A DNA stretch of 55,119 nt from Roseibacillus sp. (GCA_022448985.1 JAKVCR010000022.1:1-55119); one strand, 5' to 3'. Shown: positions 25,541 through 39,632, numbered from the stretch's first letter. Notes: generated by a model from the letters alone, not told the origin. Program-made: numbers and translations.

Positions 25541-28500
25541 ATGTTCACCAATAAAACACCCATCTGCACCCTCTCGATCCTTGGCATCCTCTCCTTCTCG
25601 GCTGCAGCGAAAAGAGAGTTTCACGTAGCTCACCCTCCCGTGGGTGACAATGCCAACCCCGGCACCCTGGCCCAGCCATTTGCCACGATTGCTCACACCG
25701 AACTACAAACCAAACCGGGAGACACGGTCTACCTGCACAAGGGAGTCTATCGCGAGTCTGTCAGATTCCGGAGCAGGGCAATTGCCTCCGCGCCGATTAC
25801 CTACAAACCCTATGACGACGGATCGGGACCGCACCCGGTCACAATCTCGGGCTTCGATCCAATTGAACCCGGGGTTAACGGGACCGGGCAGTGGGAAAGG
25901 CACAGTGGAGCCATCTACAAGATCCAACTCACCCCCGAACACGGGTTGACTCCCGGTGAGTCCGCCATCCTCATCGACGGAGCGATCCAGAAAATTGCCC
26001 GCTGGCCAAACGCTCCCTCCGCCTATGACTTTGACTGGGAACGCATGGCTTCCCCTGAAAGTGCCACCCACGACACTACATCCGGCGCACCCAAGCCTCC
26101 TTATGAGGGAGCCTTCTTTACCGCCAGCTACAATGACGTGGATCTGCCCGGTTCGGAACCCAACGCCTGGGTCGGAGCCCGGATTGATACCAGCCCCGGC
26201 GGAGGTGTGTTCCGGGACTCTGGTTTTGTCACCGCCTCCGACACTGGTTCCGTCACCTTCCGTTACCGCCCCTTCCCCTATCCCAGTCAATTTGCCTCCA
26301 AGGCCGATCCCTACTTTCTCTGGAATCATCTCAATGCACTGGATGAGGAAGGAGAGTACTTTTTTGATATCGAAGGAGTAAACGGCCCACCCCACACCCT
26401 CTACCTCTGGGCCCCGGGCGGAAATTCTCCTGCAGAACACAGAATCGAAATCAAGAACCGCGAATACTCCTTCGACCTGAACTGGGCGAGCCACATCCAC
26501 ATCAGGGGACTCACTTTTCTGGGTGCAGGAATTGTATGTCCTGTCTCAAGCTCCCTGATCGTCATGGACGATCTCACTCTCCGCTACTGCGGGAGCGGCC
26601 TCAATACCCTGAAAACAGGCCGGGCGGCAATCTGGCTCAAGGGTTACGGACACAAGGTCCTCAACAGCCGGGTTGACTCCACATACGGAGGAGGGGTCCT
26701 CACCCTCGGAACCCATACCGAAATCGCCCACAATGTGATCCGGGATTGCATGCTCTATGCCATTTCCTCCTGGAAGAGTTCTGACATCAACGTGCACCAT
26801 AATACCGTTTTCGGAAACCAGGCGGAGAATATCCACATGTATTCTCCCCGCGGCAAATTCAACTACAACCACTGCTATCATGGTGGAAAACGGGTGACCG
26901 ACGCCGCCAGCCTCAACTCCAACTACGATGGAGACCTGCGGGGCATGGAGGTCGCCTACAACTGGGTTCACAGCAATGTCGCCCGCCGGAATCCTGAATT
27001 CACGGACGAAAACGGAGCAACCCGCCTGGTGTGGGGAGGTGGGCGCGGCATCCGGATGGATACGAGCCCCTCCAATGTCTTTATCCACCACAATCTCATC
27101 TGGGGCATGTCCGCCCCGAATCTCAGTCTCATGCTCTGGGCTCTCGACTCGGAACAGGTCAACTATCGCAACAGCATGCAGCGGGTCTACAACAACACCG
27201 TCCTTGGCCAGATTCATATCGCCGACAGGGGAAGCATCGGTGGAATCGACATCCGCAACAACATCTGTAGCGAGGTGAGGGAATTCGGCGCCCAGATCGA
27301 TCCCCACATCGTCCGCAGCAATTTCCTGACAATCGGCAAATTCGAATCACGCTGGCCCGGCAACACCGCCGACAGTTCCCTCTTCGTCTCAGCCCCTACC
27401 GGAAACTTCGCATTACTCGACACCGCCGGGGCCATCGATGCTGGTGAAATCATCCCGGGTATTACCGACGGGTTTCATGGCAGCGCCCCGGATGTCGGTG
27501 CGCTTGAATACAACGGTGACTCCAACCCTCACTGGAGCGCCGGAGCCATTATTCGCCCCAGGGACACCAAGAAACTCCGGTTCTCCCTGCTGAAGAAACC
27601 AAATGGCGAACGCTACCTCGTTGCTGCCGGCATGCCGGAGGGAAGAATCCTCCCGAGAGAGTTCACTGCTCGACTGGGCACAGTGACCCTTGGTGACCAC
27701 CGGCTCGTCTACTCCACTGAAACTCACACCGGCGAGGCCTACTTCAGGATCGAAGAAGAAAACCTCACCGGGGTGATGCCCGTGGAGTTCTCTCTTGATG
27801 GTGTTCTCTATCAAAACAATGGCGATACCGTCGAATTCAACGGTTCTTCCATTTCGATAGATTCAATTGACCTCACCTCCACTACCCCCTCCGGGGGCTC
27901 GCGCCATACCATCTCGGGACAGGGCTTTGGATCGACGCTCTGGACCGTCCCACTTCGGATGGAGAATGTCACCGGAGATGACCTGAGCAGCGCTCCCGTC
28001 CCCGTTATTTTCAACAGCAGGGAGCACATCGAGAGGAATCGCATGAAGCACGATTGCTCTGATTTACGGGTGCTGCACTGGGAAACGGGACGGGAACTGA
28101 AACACTGGGTGGAATCAGGAGCGAATTCCGGGTGCACGCTGCTCTGGGTGAAGTATGGGGAAGATTCTCCACTGCCAACGAGATTCAGTCACCTCGATGA
28201 ATCGGGCTATTACCTGTCCTTCGGAGACCGAAACCGGCAATCAACGTCCGACCCATCGATCATCTACGATTACTTTCCCGAGTTCCTTGATAGCGAACTA
28301 CAGGTGTGGGTTTCCGGTAACCGACTGGCAGAAAAGCTCAAGGATCGAGAGCGCATCGGTACATGGGAAAACAGCGGACAAGGCGTCACCCTTACCCAAC
28401 CGAACCCCACCAGACAGCCTGTTCTGAGACTCGATCAGGTCAACGGACTGCCCGCCGCCGATTTCAATGGTGCGGACTATCTTCATATCCACGATTTCCC

Positions 28501-29506
28501 AAACTCGGTAAATGAAGGTCTGACGGTCTTCGCCGTTATCAAATCCCACCCCTCCCACGATCCCCAGGGACGACTCCTCAGCATTGGAGATGGCCGGAGG
28601 GAAACCAACAACGTCAGGCAAGGTCGGACTACCGAATGGCGCGTCTACGGAGTCAAGAGGGCATACGATGGCAACATCACTGCGATCGGCACTGGCCGCC
28701 GATTTGAGGGAGCCTCCCACTACATGACGGCGGATGTGGCCGAGTTGATGGTCTTCTCCAATCTGCAAAGCAGTTCGACCGGAGTCGGCATGGATCGAAT
28801 TCACAAATACTTCAAACGAAAGTATGCAATCGGGATAACCGCGCGCGGAGTGGTGGATAATGCCAACCTGCAGGCCCCCACCCAGTTTCATCTAGATGGG
28901 CGACTCATTGAGTCGGTCACCATCCTGGATGAGCAGACTGCCACCTTTATCGCTCCCCCCCTCGGGCTTCCATACAGGTTCTTCGGATTCAGCGGGCTCG
29001 CCGCCATTGTCTACGACCAGCTCAACCTGGGACCGATGTCTCTCCCTCTTTCTGTCACCCGGGGAGTGGAGACCCGCACCGCGAGGGAGGAACTCCTGTA
29101 TTACATTCCAGCCTACGACCAATGGGCCACCGACAACCTGCCTCCCGGCAGCCGGGGTGCCCTGCAGGATCCCGATGGCGATCACCTCGCAAATCTGGTC
29201 GAGTTTGCAACCACCTCGTCCGCCCTGGCTCCAAGTGGCGGACCCATGTCTCCCGTCTTCCGGGCTGACTCGGAGCTGCCTTACATGCAGTTCTACCGTA
29301 ACACCGCTGCAACTGATGTCTTTCTCTTCGTCGAGTATTCCCGCAACCTGGAAACTTGGACCGCTCTTCCCGCAAGCGATCCAAGGATATCCGTGGCTGA
29401 TCCGGATCCGGCCGGGGATGGAAGTCGCCTCCTGATGCAGGTGGCTCCTGACCCGGAAAACGCGCATATGTTCTACCGCCTCCGTGCTGAGAGGGCCCGC
29501 CCCTGA
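25541..29506 (+). CDS. Secreted right-handed beta-helix protein with DUF2341/LamG-like and C-terminal modules
   Basis: A 1321-aa exported protein. Signal peptide with core ILGILSFSAAA (cleavage near residue 24). Residues about 25-650 form a parallel beta-helix: FATIAHTELQTKPGDTVYLHKGVYRES is the entry, WNHLNALDEEGEYFFD (about 262) and repeated HHN/RNN turns (VHHNTVFGNQAENIHMY, IHHNLIWGM, IDIRNNICSE) follow. Around 805-900 is a DUF2341-like domain (DLRVLHWETGRELKHWVESG), then a concanavalin-like stretch (GLPAADFNGADYLHIHDFP). The end has DPDGDHLANLVEFAT (about 1210) and SRNLETWTALP...MFYRLRAE. Related beta-helix proteins are polysaccharide lyases or hydrolases; catalytic residues cannot be identified. 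A sulfatase gene follows in the same operon. Confidence 0.8.
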   Translation: MFTNKTPICTLSILGILSFSAAAKREFHVAHPPVGDNANPGTLAQPFATIAHTELQTKPGDTVYLHKGVYRESVRFRSRAIASAPITYKPYDDGSGPHPVTISGFDPIEPGVNGTGQWERHSGAIYKIQLTPEHGLTPGESAILIDGAIQKIARWPNAPSAYDFDWERMASPESATHDTTSGAPKPPYEGAFFTASYNDVDLPGSEPNAWVGARIDTSPGGGVFRDSGFVTASDTGSVTFRYRPFPYPSQFASKADPYFLWNHLNALDEEGEYFFDIEGVNGPPHTLYLWAPGGNSPAEHRIEIKNREYSFDLNWASHIHIRGLTFLGAGIVCPVSSSLIVMDDLTLRYCGSGLNTLKTGRAAIWLKGYGHKVLNSRVDSTYGGGVLTLGTHTEIAHNVIRDCMLYAISSWKSSDINVHHNTVFGNQAENIHMYSPRGKFNYNHCYHGGKRVTDAASLNSNYDGDLRGMEVAYNWVHSNVARRNPEFTDENGATRLVWGGGRGIRMDTSPSNVFIHHNLIWGMSAPNLSLMLWALDSEQVNYRNSMQRVYNNTVLGQIHIADRGSIGGIDIRNNICSEVREFGAQIDPHIVRSNFLTIGKFESRWPGNTADSSLFVSAPTGNFALLDTAGAIDAGEIIPGITDGFHGSAPDVGALEYNGDSNPHWSAGAIIRPRDTKKLRFSLLKKPNGERYLVAAGMPEGRILPREFTARLGTVTLGDHRLVYSTETHTGEAYFRIEEENLTGVMPVEFSLDGVLYQNNGDTVEFNGSSISIDSIDLTSTTPSGGSRHTISGQGFGSTLWTVPLRMENVTGDDLSSAPVPVIFNSREHIERNRMKHDCSDLRVLHWETGRELKHWVESGANSGCTLLWVKYGEDSPLPTRFSHLDESGYYLSFGDRNRQSTSDPSIIYDYFPEFLDSELQVWVSGNRLAEKLKDRERIGTWENSGQGVTLTQPNPTRQPVLRLDQVNGLPAADFNGADYLHIHDFPNSVNEGLTVFAVIKSHPSHDPQGRLLSIGDGRRETNNVRQGRTTEWRVYGVKRAYDGNITAIGTGRRFEGASHYMTADVAELMVFSNLQSSSTGVGMDRIHKYFKRKYAIGITARGVVDNANLQAPTQFHLDGRLIESVTILDEQTATFIAPPLGLPYRFFGFSGLAAIVYDQLNLGPMSLPLSVTRGVETRTAREELLYYIPAYDQWATDNLPPGSRGALQDPDGDHLANLVEFATTSSALAPSGGPMSPVFRADSELPYMQFYRNTAATDVFLFVEYSRNLETWTALPASDPRISVADPDPAGDGSRLLMQVAPDPENAHMFYRLRAERARP

Positions 29507-29558
29507 AACAGCATGGACTAAAGGTTAAGATTTCTTTACTATCGTGCCACGGATCGGA

Positions 29559-31358
29559 ATGAAACGTGGCCAAATTACGGGTTTTCTCTTGTGCCCCGGG
29601 TTCTTGCTCGGCGCCCTGACCATTGAGGCGAACGAACCTCACAACGTTCTCCTGATCATCGCCGATGACCTCAACAGCCGGATTGCCCCCCTGGGAGATC
29701 CGGATGCAATTACGCCCAATCTGACGCGACTGGCGCAACGCTCGGTCACCTACAGGAATTGCCTGAGCCAGTATCCTTTCTGTGCCCCATCGCGCGGATC
29801 CTTCCTGACCGGTCTGCATCCCTGGAGCCTTGGGATTCACGGCGCAGGAGGAAACGAGGCCAATGGGGAAAATGTGGTCCCGGGGCGGATGTGGATGTCC
29901 CAGTGCTTCAAGTCCCAGGGATATTGGACCGGGAGCTACGGCAAGGTAGAGCACTATGAACGAAGGGAGCGATGGGATGAGTTGATTCCCCGGTCGCTGT
30001 CAACCGACGGCATCCTGAGTTCGCTCCGGGATTTCAGTGGCTACAAGGGAATCAGCGGTGACACGAACTTCCTCATCTACGATGAAGGTGATCCGGCCAA
30101 GTTTACCGACGGAGTGACTGCAACGGGAGCCCTTGCCGCCATGAACAGATGCCTGGAGGAGGACAAGAAATTCTTCGTGGCAGCCGGATTCTTCATGCCG
30201 CACACGCCATGGGTGGTTCCCAAGAGCATCTCAGATCTCTACAACCCGCTCACCTTCACCCTGCCGGAGAATCCTCCCGGTTCCTACAACAATGCCTACT
30301 GGCCAACCTACGCCTACACCTATGGGACATGGAGGGATACCCGGCCTCTTCTCCCCGAGCAGGATCTCCGCGAAATGTTCCACGCATATTACAGTGCGGT
30401 CTCATTGATGGACTACAATGTCGGGCGCCTGCTCGATTTCGCCGATCGCAACAATCTGTGGGACAACACGGTCATTATTTTCGTGAGCGACAACGGGTTC
30501 AGCCTGATGGAACACAGGCATCTGTATTCAAAGCGCAACTACTCGCGAGAGAGCATCCATGTGCCCATGATGATTCATCACCCGGGCATGACGACGGAAG
30601 GTCGATTCTGTGATCGTCAGGTAGGGTTGGTTGATCTTTTACCCACTGCCCTGGAACTGGCTGGAGTCGAGCCCTATCCCCGTCCGCTCGATGGGCAATC
30701 CCTTGCGCCTTTGCAGGAAAATCCAGACTTGGTATGGGACAAGCCGGCGCTCTCGTGCCTGACTCATCCTCGAACATCGAAGCCTCGCTTTCGAATCGGC
30801 CAACTCGGACCCTGGAAGCTGATCGAGGGGCCATTTTCCCCGTCCATCAGGAAGGTCATGGATCACGTCCGTGATCCCTTCGAGCATTTTGGCACCTTCC
30901 CGAACGGGATCGATTCAGATTCCCTGGCGACGCTGGAGAACGCTGTCACTGAGATACCGTTCCAGGAAAATGTCTTCTATGTCCGGAAGCCCGAACTCGG
31001 CCATACGGATCGGGACGGCGATGGCTTATCAGATGAACATGAACTCGATCTCAAGGCCCTTGGATTCAATCCCTTCCTCAACAGTGAGAAGGAAATAAGG
31101 CGGTTCAGGGAGGGGCCTCTGGACCTGGAAAAACAGGTGGAGGGGCTCCGCGTGACCTTGCCCGGCCTGCCCGTCATCCGGGAGGAGTTCAGTGAATCAC
31201 ACATCTATCCCCTGAACCTGCAGCGCTCTTTCAATCTCACTACCTGGGAAGATTTGCCGGGCGGTCCCCGGCTGGGAGATACCGGGTTCCTTGAGTGGAT
31301 GGATCCTTATGGGACTCCACTTGATAAAGTCTTTTACCGGGTGGCTATCGAGCCTTGA
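29559..31358 (+). CDS. Secreted sulfatase (iduronate-2-sulfatase-like)
   Basis: A 599-aa type I sulfatase. After a signal peptide, NVLLIIADDLN holds the first metal Asp pair (D36, D37), and FCAPSRGSFLTG has the C-x-P-S-R signature with Cys75 as the formylglycine precursor. AAGFFMPHTPWVVPK and VIIFVSDNGFSLMEH are further metal-site segments. The C-terminus adds DRDGDGLSDEHELD (about residue 484), a calcium-loop-like repeat, and FNLTTWEDLPGG...FYRVAIE, the same end module as in the neighbouring beta-helix protein. Start: ATG 29559; a GTG at 29544 is also in frame. It likely removes sulfate from a polysaccharide and needs a formylglycine-generating system. Confidence 0.9.
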   Translation: MKRGQITGFLLCPGFLLGALTIEANEPHNVLLIIADDLNSRIAPLGDPDAITPNLTRLAQRSVTYRNCLSQYPFCAPSRGSFLTGLHPWSLGIHGAGGNEANGENVVPGRMWMSQCFKSQGYWTGSYGKVEHYERRERWDELIPRSLSTDGILSSLRDFSGYKGISGDTNFLIYDEGDPAKFTDGVTATGALAAMNRCLEEDKKFFVAAGFFMPHTPWVVPKSISDLYNPLTFTLPENPPGSYNNAYWPTYAYTYGTWRDTRPLLPEQDLREMFHAYYSAVSLMDYNVGRLLDFADRNNLWDNTVIIFVSDNGFSLMEHRHLYSKRNYSRESIHVPMMIHHPGMTTEGRFCDRQVGLVDLLPTALELAGVEPYPRPLDGQSLAPLQENPDLVWDKPALSCLTHPRTSKPRFRIGQLGPWKLIEGPFSPSIRKVMDHVRDPFEHFGTFPNGIDSDSLATLENAVTEIPFQENVFYVRKPELGHTDRDGDGLSDEHELDLKALGFNPFLNSEKEIRRFREGPLDLEKQVEGLRVTLPGLPVIREEFSESHIYPLNLQRSFNLTTWEDLPGGPRLGDTGFLEWMDPYGTPLDKVFYRVAIEP

Positions 31359-31360
31359 GG

Positions 31361-34300
31361 TCAGTCCATCCAGCGGCCGAGGGCCGCAGTCAGAGCTTCT
31401 GACTTCTGGACCCGAAACTGCACGCCGCACTCGATGGTGGCCCGCATCCCGGTTCCACTCTGCAGGTGAAGCAGAACTGGCGTTTCCCCGGGATGAGATG
31501 TGAGCACACCCTGGATCTCTTCCAGGTCCTCCACCCCACTGCGCGAAACCCAGAGCGAGAGTTCCAAGGGGCCTCCTCCATTCTTCCCGTTACGATCCCG
31601 CCGGAGTTTCAGCTCCTTTAGGCTGCTCCCCATGATCTTGCGACTCTCGGTCCGGTCATCGACCGAAACCTCTCCCCTCAAGGCGATGATCTTGCCCTCT
31701 TCCAGGATTCCAGCATCGCGCGCCGGCGTATAGGACTCCCCCCAGCAAAGGACCTCCTGGCTCCCGGTGAAGTCCTCAATGACCAGGATCCCGAAGGGTT
31801 TGCCCTTCTTTGTAAGGCGCTGCTCGATTTTCCGGATCATCCCTGCAAATGGGAAACGAGCCCGTCGGTCGCTCAAATCGAGATCATCCAGGAGGCCAAG
31901 CTTGCAGAAACGATCCGAGTTCAGCAGGACCCGATATTTGTCCAGGGGATGACCCGTTACATAGTAGCCCAACAGTTCCTTCTCCTTCTCCAAACGCTCA
32001 TCCTTAGGCCACTCCGGCGTTTTGCACCGCGCCGCCGGGGCAGCCAGTTCATCGTCGGCAAAAAGCGCTTCCTGGCCGCTCTCCCTGTCACGCTGGGCTG
32101 CGCCGGCCGCGGCAGAGACTTCCTCGAGTCGACCATACATCCCGGCACGCGTTTCACGCGTCCAGTCCATCGCTCCCGAAAGAACAAGGTTCTCGAGAAT
32201 GCGTTTGTTAACCACCTTGGAGTCCTGTCGCTTCGCAAAATCATCCAGCGACAGGAAGGCCCCGTTCTCCTCCCGCTCGGCGATAGCCTGAGCCATGGCG
32301 CCTTCTCCCACATTCTTGATCGCAGCCAATCCATAGCGAATCGCCAATTTCCCACTGCGGATCACCTCCGGGGCAAAGCGCAGCTGGGAGCGATTCAGAT
32401 CGGGAGGCAGGATCTCAATGTCCATGCGGTGACATTCGGAAACGAACACGCCGATCTTATCCGTATTGCTGAATTCATTCGAGAGGAGCGCTGCCATGAA
32501 CTGAACCGGGAAATTTGCCTTCAGGTAAGCTGTCCAGTAGGAAATGTGTGCGTAGCAAGCCGAGTGCGACTTGTTGAACCCGTATCCTGCAAAGCTCGCA
32601 ATCTTGTCGAAGATCCGGTTGGCCCGGCCCTCCTCAATGTCGTTCTCGGACTTGCACCCCTCCACGAAGGCGGCGCGCTGCTGGTCCATCTCGGCCTGCT
32701 TCTTCTTGCCCATTGCACGGCGTAGAATATCCGCCCCTCCCAGCGTGTACCCGGCCAGGAGCTTGGCCGCATTCTGCACCTGTTCCTGATAGATCATCAC
32801 GCCGTAGGTATCTCCACACACCTGTTCAAGCAGCGGATGCTCATACTCCACTTCCTTGCGGCCTTCCTTTACCTCGATCATCTCGTTGATGAACTGCATG
32901 GCCCCGGGACGGTAAAGCGCAAGAAGGTCGATGATATCGTCGATGCGTCGGATCCCATAGCGCCGGCAGGTCTCCGTCATCCCACCCGACTCAAGCTGGA
33001 ATACCCCCATCGTCTCACCACGGTTGAGCAGATCGAGTGTGGGCTGGTCGTCGAGCGGAACCTTGTGAATCTCGAAGTCTGGATCCTCCGCGCGAATGAA
33101 GTCCGACGCCTCCTGGATCACGGTCAGGTTCTTGAGTCCGAGAAAGTCCATCTTGAGAAGGCCTACTTCCGTGATGGCCCCCATGTCGTACTGCGTCACC
33201 ACCTCTCCTTCATTGCCCCGGCTAAGAGGAACGTGCTGATCCAGGGGGCGGTCTCCAATCACCACTCCGGCAGCATGCACCCCGGTGTTGCGGGTCAATC
33301 CTTCCAGCTTGACCGCGTAGTCCCACAGTTCGCGATAAGTGGCGCTGTTCTCTATGGTTTGCCTGAGCTCAGGCTTGTCCCCGTACTCCTCCTGTAACTT
33401 TACCCCGGGGCGGGCCTCGATCATCTTGGCAATATGATCGGCTTCCCCATAGCTCACCCCCATCACCCTGGCCACGTCGCGAATCACGCTCTTGGCCCCC
33501 AGGGTGCCGTAGGTGATAATGTGCGAGACGCAGCGTTCCCCGTATTTTTCCCGAACGTAATCAATCACCTCCGGGCGACGCGTCTGGCAGAAGTCGATGT
33601 CGACGTCGGGCGGGCTCACCCGCTCGGGATTCAGAAAGCGCTCGAAGAGAAGCCCGAAGCGGATCGGACATATGTCCGTAATCCCGAGGGTGTAGGCCAC
33701 CAGTGAGCCCGCCGCCGATCCCCGGCCAGGGCCAACCGGGATGCCATTCTCCTTGGCCCAGTTGATGAAGTCCGCCGTAATCAGGAAGTAGCTGTTGAAC
33801 TCCAGATCGTTGATGGTCTGGATCTCGTATTCCAGGCGCTCGCGTAGATTCTGGTCACTCTCCGCCCTCTCCTTCCCGTAGCGCCTTTCCAGACCCTCGA
33901 AGCACTGCTGGCGGATATAGGCATCACGGCACATGCCTCCCGGCGCTTCGAAGTTGGGATACTTCTCCGAGCTGGTAGCATCCAGGCTGAGCGTTACGTT
34001 ACAACGCTCCGCAATCTCAAGGGTGTTATCACAGGCTTCCGGAATGTCCTGGAAGACTTCCCGCATTTCCTCCGCGCTCTTGAAATAGACCTCCGCCGGA
34101 TAGCGCATGCGTTTTTCGTCAAAGACGAGCTTGCCTGTTCCGATGCAGATCATCACGTCGTGAGCTTCGTGATCGTCCCGTGACATGAAGTGCACGTCGT
34201 TGGCCGCAACCAGCTTGAGATCGAGCTCACGGGCAAGTTTGATCAGTTGGGGATTCACCTCGTGCTGTGCTTCCAGACCATGGTCATGGATCTCCACGTA

Positions 34301-34822
34301 AAGGTTGTCCTGACCGAAGATCTCGCTCAGCTCTTCCAGCATCTCGCGCGCCTTGTCAGGCTGCCGCTGGAGGAGCCATTCGTTGACAGGTCCCGCGATG
34401 CAACCGCTCAGGCAGATGATCCCCTCTGCATGCTTACGCAGTTCCTGCCGATCGACCCGCGGTTTCCCGTAATAGGCTCCATCCAGGTGGCCCTTGGTGA
34501 CAAGCTGTACGAGATTTTCCCAGCCCGTGTTGTTCTCCGCAAGGAGAGTGAGATGGGTGGCGCGCTTACGGCCGGGGACTTCCTTCCGGTGCTCCATCGA
34601 CTCGGGGGCCAGATAGATTTCGCATCCCAGAATCGGTTTCACCCCCTGCTTGCTCACTGCCTCGTAGAATTCGATCGCAGCGTAGAGGTTGCCATGATCG
34701 GTCATCGCCACTGCCGGCATTCCAAGTTCTGCCGCCTTCGCGGCAACATCCTTGCAGCGGATCGCGCCATCCAAGGTCGAGTATTCCGTATGTAGGTGAA
34801 GGTGAACAAACGACCCGGCCAT
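31361..34822 (-). CDS. dnaE: DNA polymerase III alpha subunit
   Basis: An 1153-aa replicative polymerase of normal length. FVHLHLHTEYSTLDGAI opens the PHP domain, GPGRGSAAGSLVAYTLGITD and SPPDVDIDFCQTRRPEVIDYV (about residue 405) carry the palm-domain catalytic Asp residues, and FNKSHSACYAHISYWTAYLKA follows in the finger region. An OB-fold (FPFAGMIRKIEQRL...GSQEVLCW) lies near the C-terminus. It is chromosomal housekeeping. Its stop is two bases from the convergent sulfatase stop, with no terminator hairpin between. Confidence 0.97.
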   Translation of the reverse strand: MAGSFVHLHLHTEYSTLDGAIRCKDVAAKAAELGMPAVAMTDHGNLYAAIEFYEAVSKQGVKPILGCEIYLAPESMEHRKEVPGRKRATHLTLLAENNTGWENLVQLVTKGHLDGAYYGKPRVDRQELRKHAEGIICLSGCIAGPVNEWLLQRQPDKAREMLEELSEIFGQDNLYVEIHDHGLEAQHEVNPQLIKLARELDLKLVAANDVHFMSRDDHEAHDVMICIGTGKLVFDEKRMRYPAEVYFKSAEEMREVFQDIPEACDNTLEIAERCNVTLSLDATSSEKYPNFEAPGGMCRDAYIRQQCFEGLERRYGKERAESDQNLRERLEYEIQTINDLEFNSYFLITADFINWAKENGIPVGPGRGSAAGSLVAYTLGITDICPIRFGLLFERFLNPERVSPPDVDIDFCQTRRPEVIDYVREKYGERCVSHIITYGTLGAKSVIRDVARVMGVSYGEADHIAKMIEARPGVKLQEEYGDKPELRQTIENSATYRELWDYAVKLEGLTRNTGVHAAGVVIGDRPLDQHVPLSRGNEGEVVTQYDMGAITEVGLLKMDFLGLKNLTVIQEASDFIRAEDPDFEIHKVPLDDQPTLDLLNRGETMGVFQLESGGMTETCRRYGIRRIDDIIDLLALYRPGAMQFINEMIEVKEGRKEVEYEHPLLEQVCGDTYGVMIYQEQVQNAAKLLAGYTLGGADILRRAMGKKKQAEMDQQRAAFVEGCKSENDIEEGRANRIFDKIASFAGYGFNKSHSACYAHISYWTAYLKANFPVQFMAALLSNEFSNTDKIGVFVSECHRMDIEILPPDLNRSQLRFAPEVIRSGKLAIRYGLAAIKNVGEGAMAQAIAEREENGAFLSLDDFAKRQDSKVVNKRILENLVLSGAMDWTRETRAGMYGRLEEVSAAAGAAQRDRESGQEALFADDELAAPAARCKTPEWPKDERLEKEKELLGYYVTGHPLDKYRVLLNSDRFCKLGLLDDLDLSDRRARFPFAGMIRKIEQRLTKKGKPFGILVIEDFTGSQEVLCWGESYTPARDAGILEEGKIIALRGEVSVDDRTESRKIMGSSLKELKLRRDRNGKNGGGPLELSLWVSRSGVEDLEEIQGVLTSHPGETPVLLHLQSGTGMRATIECGVQFRVQKSEALTAALGRWMD

Positions 34823-35072
34823 GGTATGCGCTCTTTCTCCAGCATAGGCTCACCCACGGTCCCCGCAACGTCGAAGCGTTCTGCTTACGAAGATTTCATT
34901 TTAGAATTTTGCCTGAGAATTTGCTCGGAGTGCTTGAAAATCATGGGCGCAGACCTCCCCGATCACGGTTATCATTCTGGACACCAAGCGGAACCGCTGC
35001 GCAATAGACTGCCGCAACTCCCTCCGTATTTTTGTCTGGCCCTCAAGCCAAACAACCCCACCATTAACGATC

Positions 35073-35837
35073 ATGCTGACCTCCCTCTCCCGCTTCCTGG
35101 CCGTCCTCCTGCTCCTCGCTTGGATGACCACCCCCGCTCCCGCCGACGAAAAAGATGAGGACTCCGAGGAGGAGAAGAAAGAGGAACCCGCAGAAAAAAA
35201 GAGTGATCTCAAGGATTTCCACACCTTCACCTCCGCCCGGGGCGACAAAACTCTCAAGCTGAAGGTTCTCGCCCGCATCGACGACGAGACCTACAAGGTG
35301 GAGAACCCCGAAGGGAAGGTCTTCAACCTCAAGGCCGCCAGCGTCAGCCAATCCGACCAGCGCTTCCTCGATTTCTGGGAACCCGATGCCATCTTCAACC
35401 TCAAGACCGCCAAGCTGCCCGAAGTCCTCGACCAGATGGGATACAGCGCCCTTGACCTCACGGTGGTGGAAAGCACTTTTCTCGTCAATGTGACTGTTGA
35501 TGGGAAGAACGGCAAGTTCCTGCTCGATCCCGGCCGGGGCTGGTCCACCTTTGATCCCGCCGCAGCCAAGGAAATCGGCATGAATCTCACCGAGGGCCGC
35601 GTCACTTTCACCGACAAAACCGGAAAGACCAGTCGCTCCAAGCGCGGCACCGTCAAAGAGTTCAAGGCCGGACAGGTTACCATAACTTCCCACGAGTTTG
35701 AGATCCTTCCAGTAGCCCAGATGTTCCGTGCCGTCCCGGCCAATACCATCGGCGCAATCGGCGGAGACCTTCTCAAGCGCTTTAACGCAATGATTGACTA
35801 CGGGGGCAAGCGTCTCTTCGTGAAGAAGGACAAGTAG
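35073..35837 (+). CDS. Secreted SHD1-like/retropepsin-like protein
   Basis: A 254-aa protein: signal peptide (LAVLLLLAWMTTPAPA), a Glu/Lys-rich linker, then residues about 48-95 resembling the SHD1 domain of PVC bacteria (FHTFTSARGDKTLKLKVLARIDDETYKV in part, ending SDQRFLDFW). The C-terminal half looks like a one-domain aspartic protease: VNVTVDGKNGKFLLDPGRG, FDPAAAKEIGMNL, and IGGDLLKRFNAMIDYGGKRLF, the last being the usual hydrophobic-hydrophobic-G end motif. The catalytic triplet is D-P-G instead of D-T/S-G, so activity is doubtful. Function unknown. Confidence 0.65.
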   Translation: MLTSLSRFLAVLLLLAWMTTPAPADEKDEDSEEEKKEEPAEKKSDLKDFHTFTSARGDKTLKLKVLARIDDETYKVENPEGKVFNLKAASVSQSDQRFLDFWEPDAIFNLKTAKLPEVLDQMGYSALDLTVVESTFLVNVTVDGKNGKFLLDPGRGWSTFDPAAAKEIGMNLTEGRVTFTDKTGKTSRSKRGTVKEFKAGQVTITSHEFEILPVAQMFRAVPANTIGAIGGDLLKRFNAMIDYGGKRLFVKKDK

Positions 35838-36041
35838 TCGGAGAGATCGACGCTTCCATCGTCCCCTCGCTGATCCCTTCCCGGCTCCGTTCCCGGGGAG
35901 GGGCTCCATTCGGGCCAAGCATTCGCTCCCCGATGTAACCGGCAGCCACAAAATCACGTCGAACATAGTAGATCCTCTCGAAAGCCCATGCTGTAATCCG
36001 GCGCCCTCCCGAAGCGCCCTCCTGAACTCTCCCGGTCCCCG

Positions 36042-39525
<3,484 letters not shown>

Positions 39526-39632
39526 CCGCGACCTCTCCGGTCGTCACCTGCCCCAGAATTTTTTAAGGACCGGGCTTGCGTTTTGCAGGCTCGGCTTTTT
39601 CTGTCGCTACGGGCTCCAGGCTCTTTCCTGCC

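Noticed and set aside
39529..39565. Terminator after the PII gene
   Set aside because: CGACC-TCTCC-GGTCG is only a 5-bp stem and the T-run lies 16 bases further on, so it does not make a credible intrinsic terminator.
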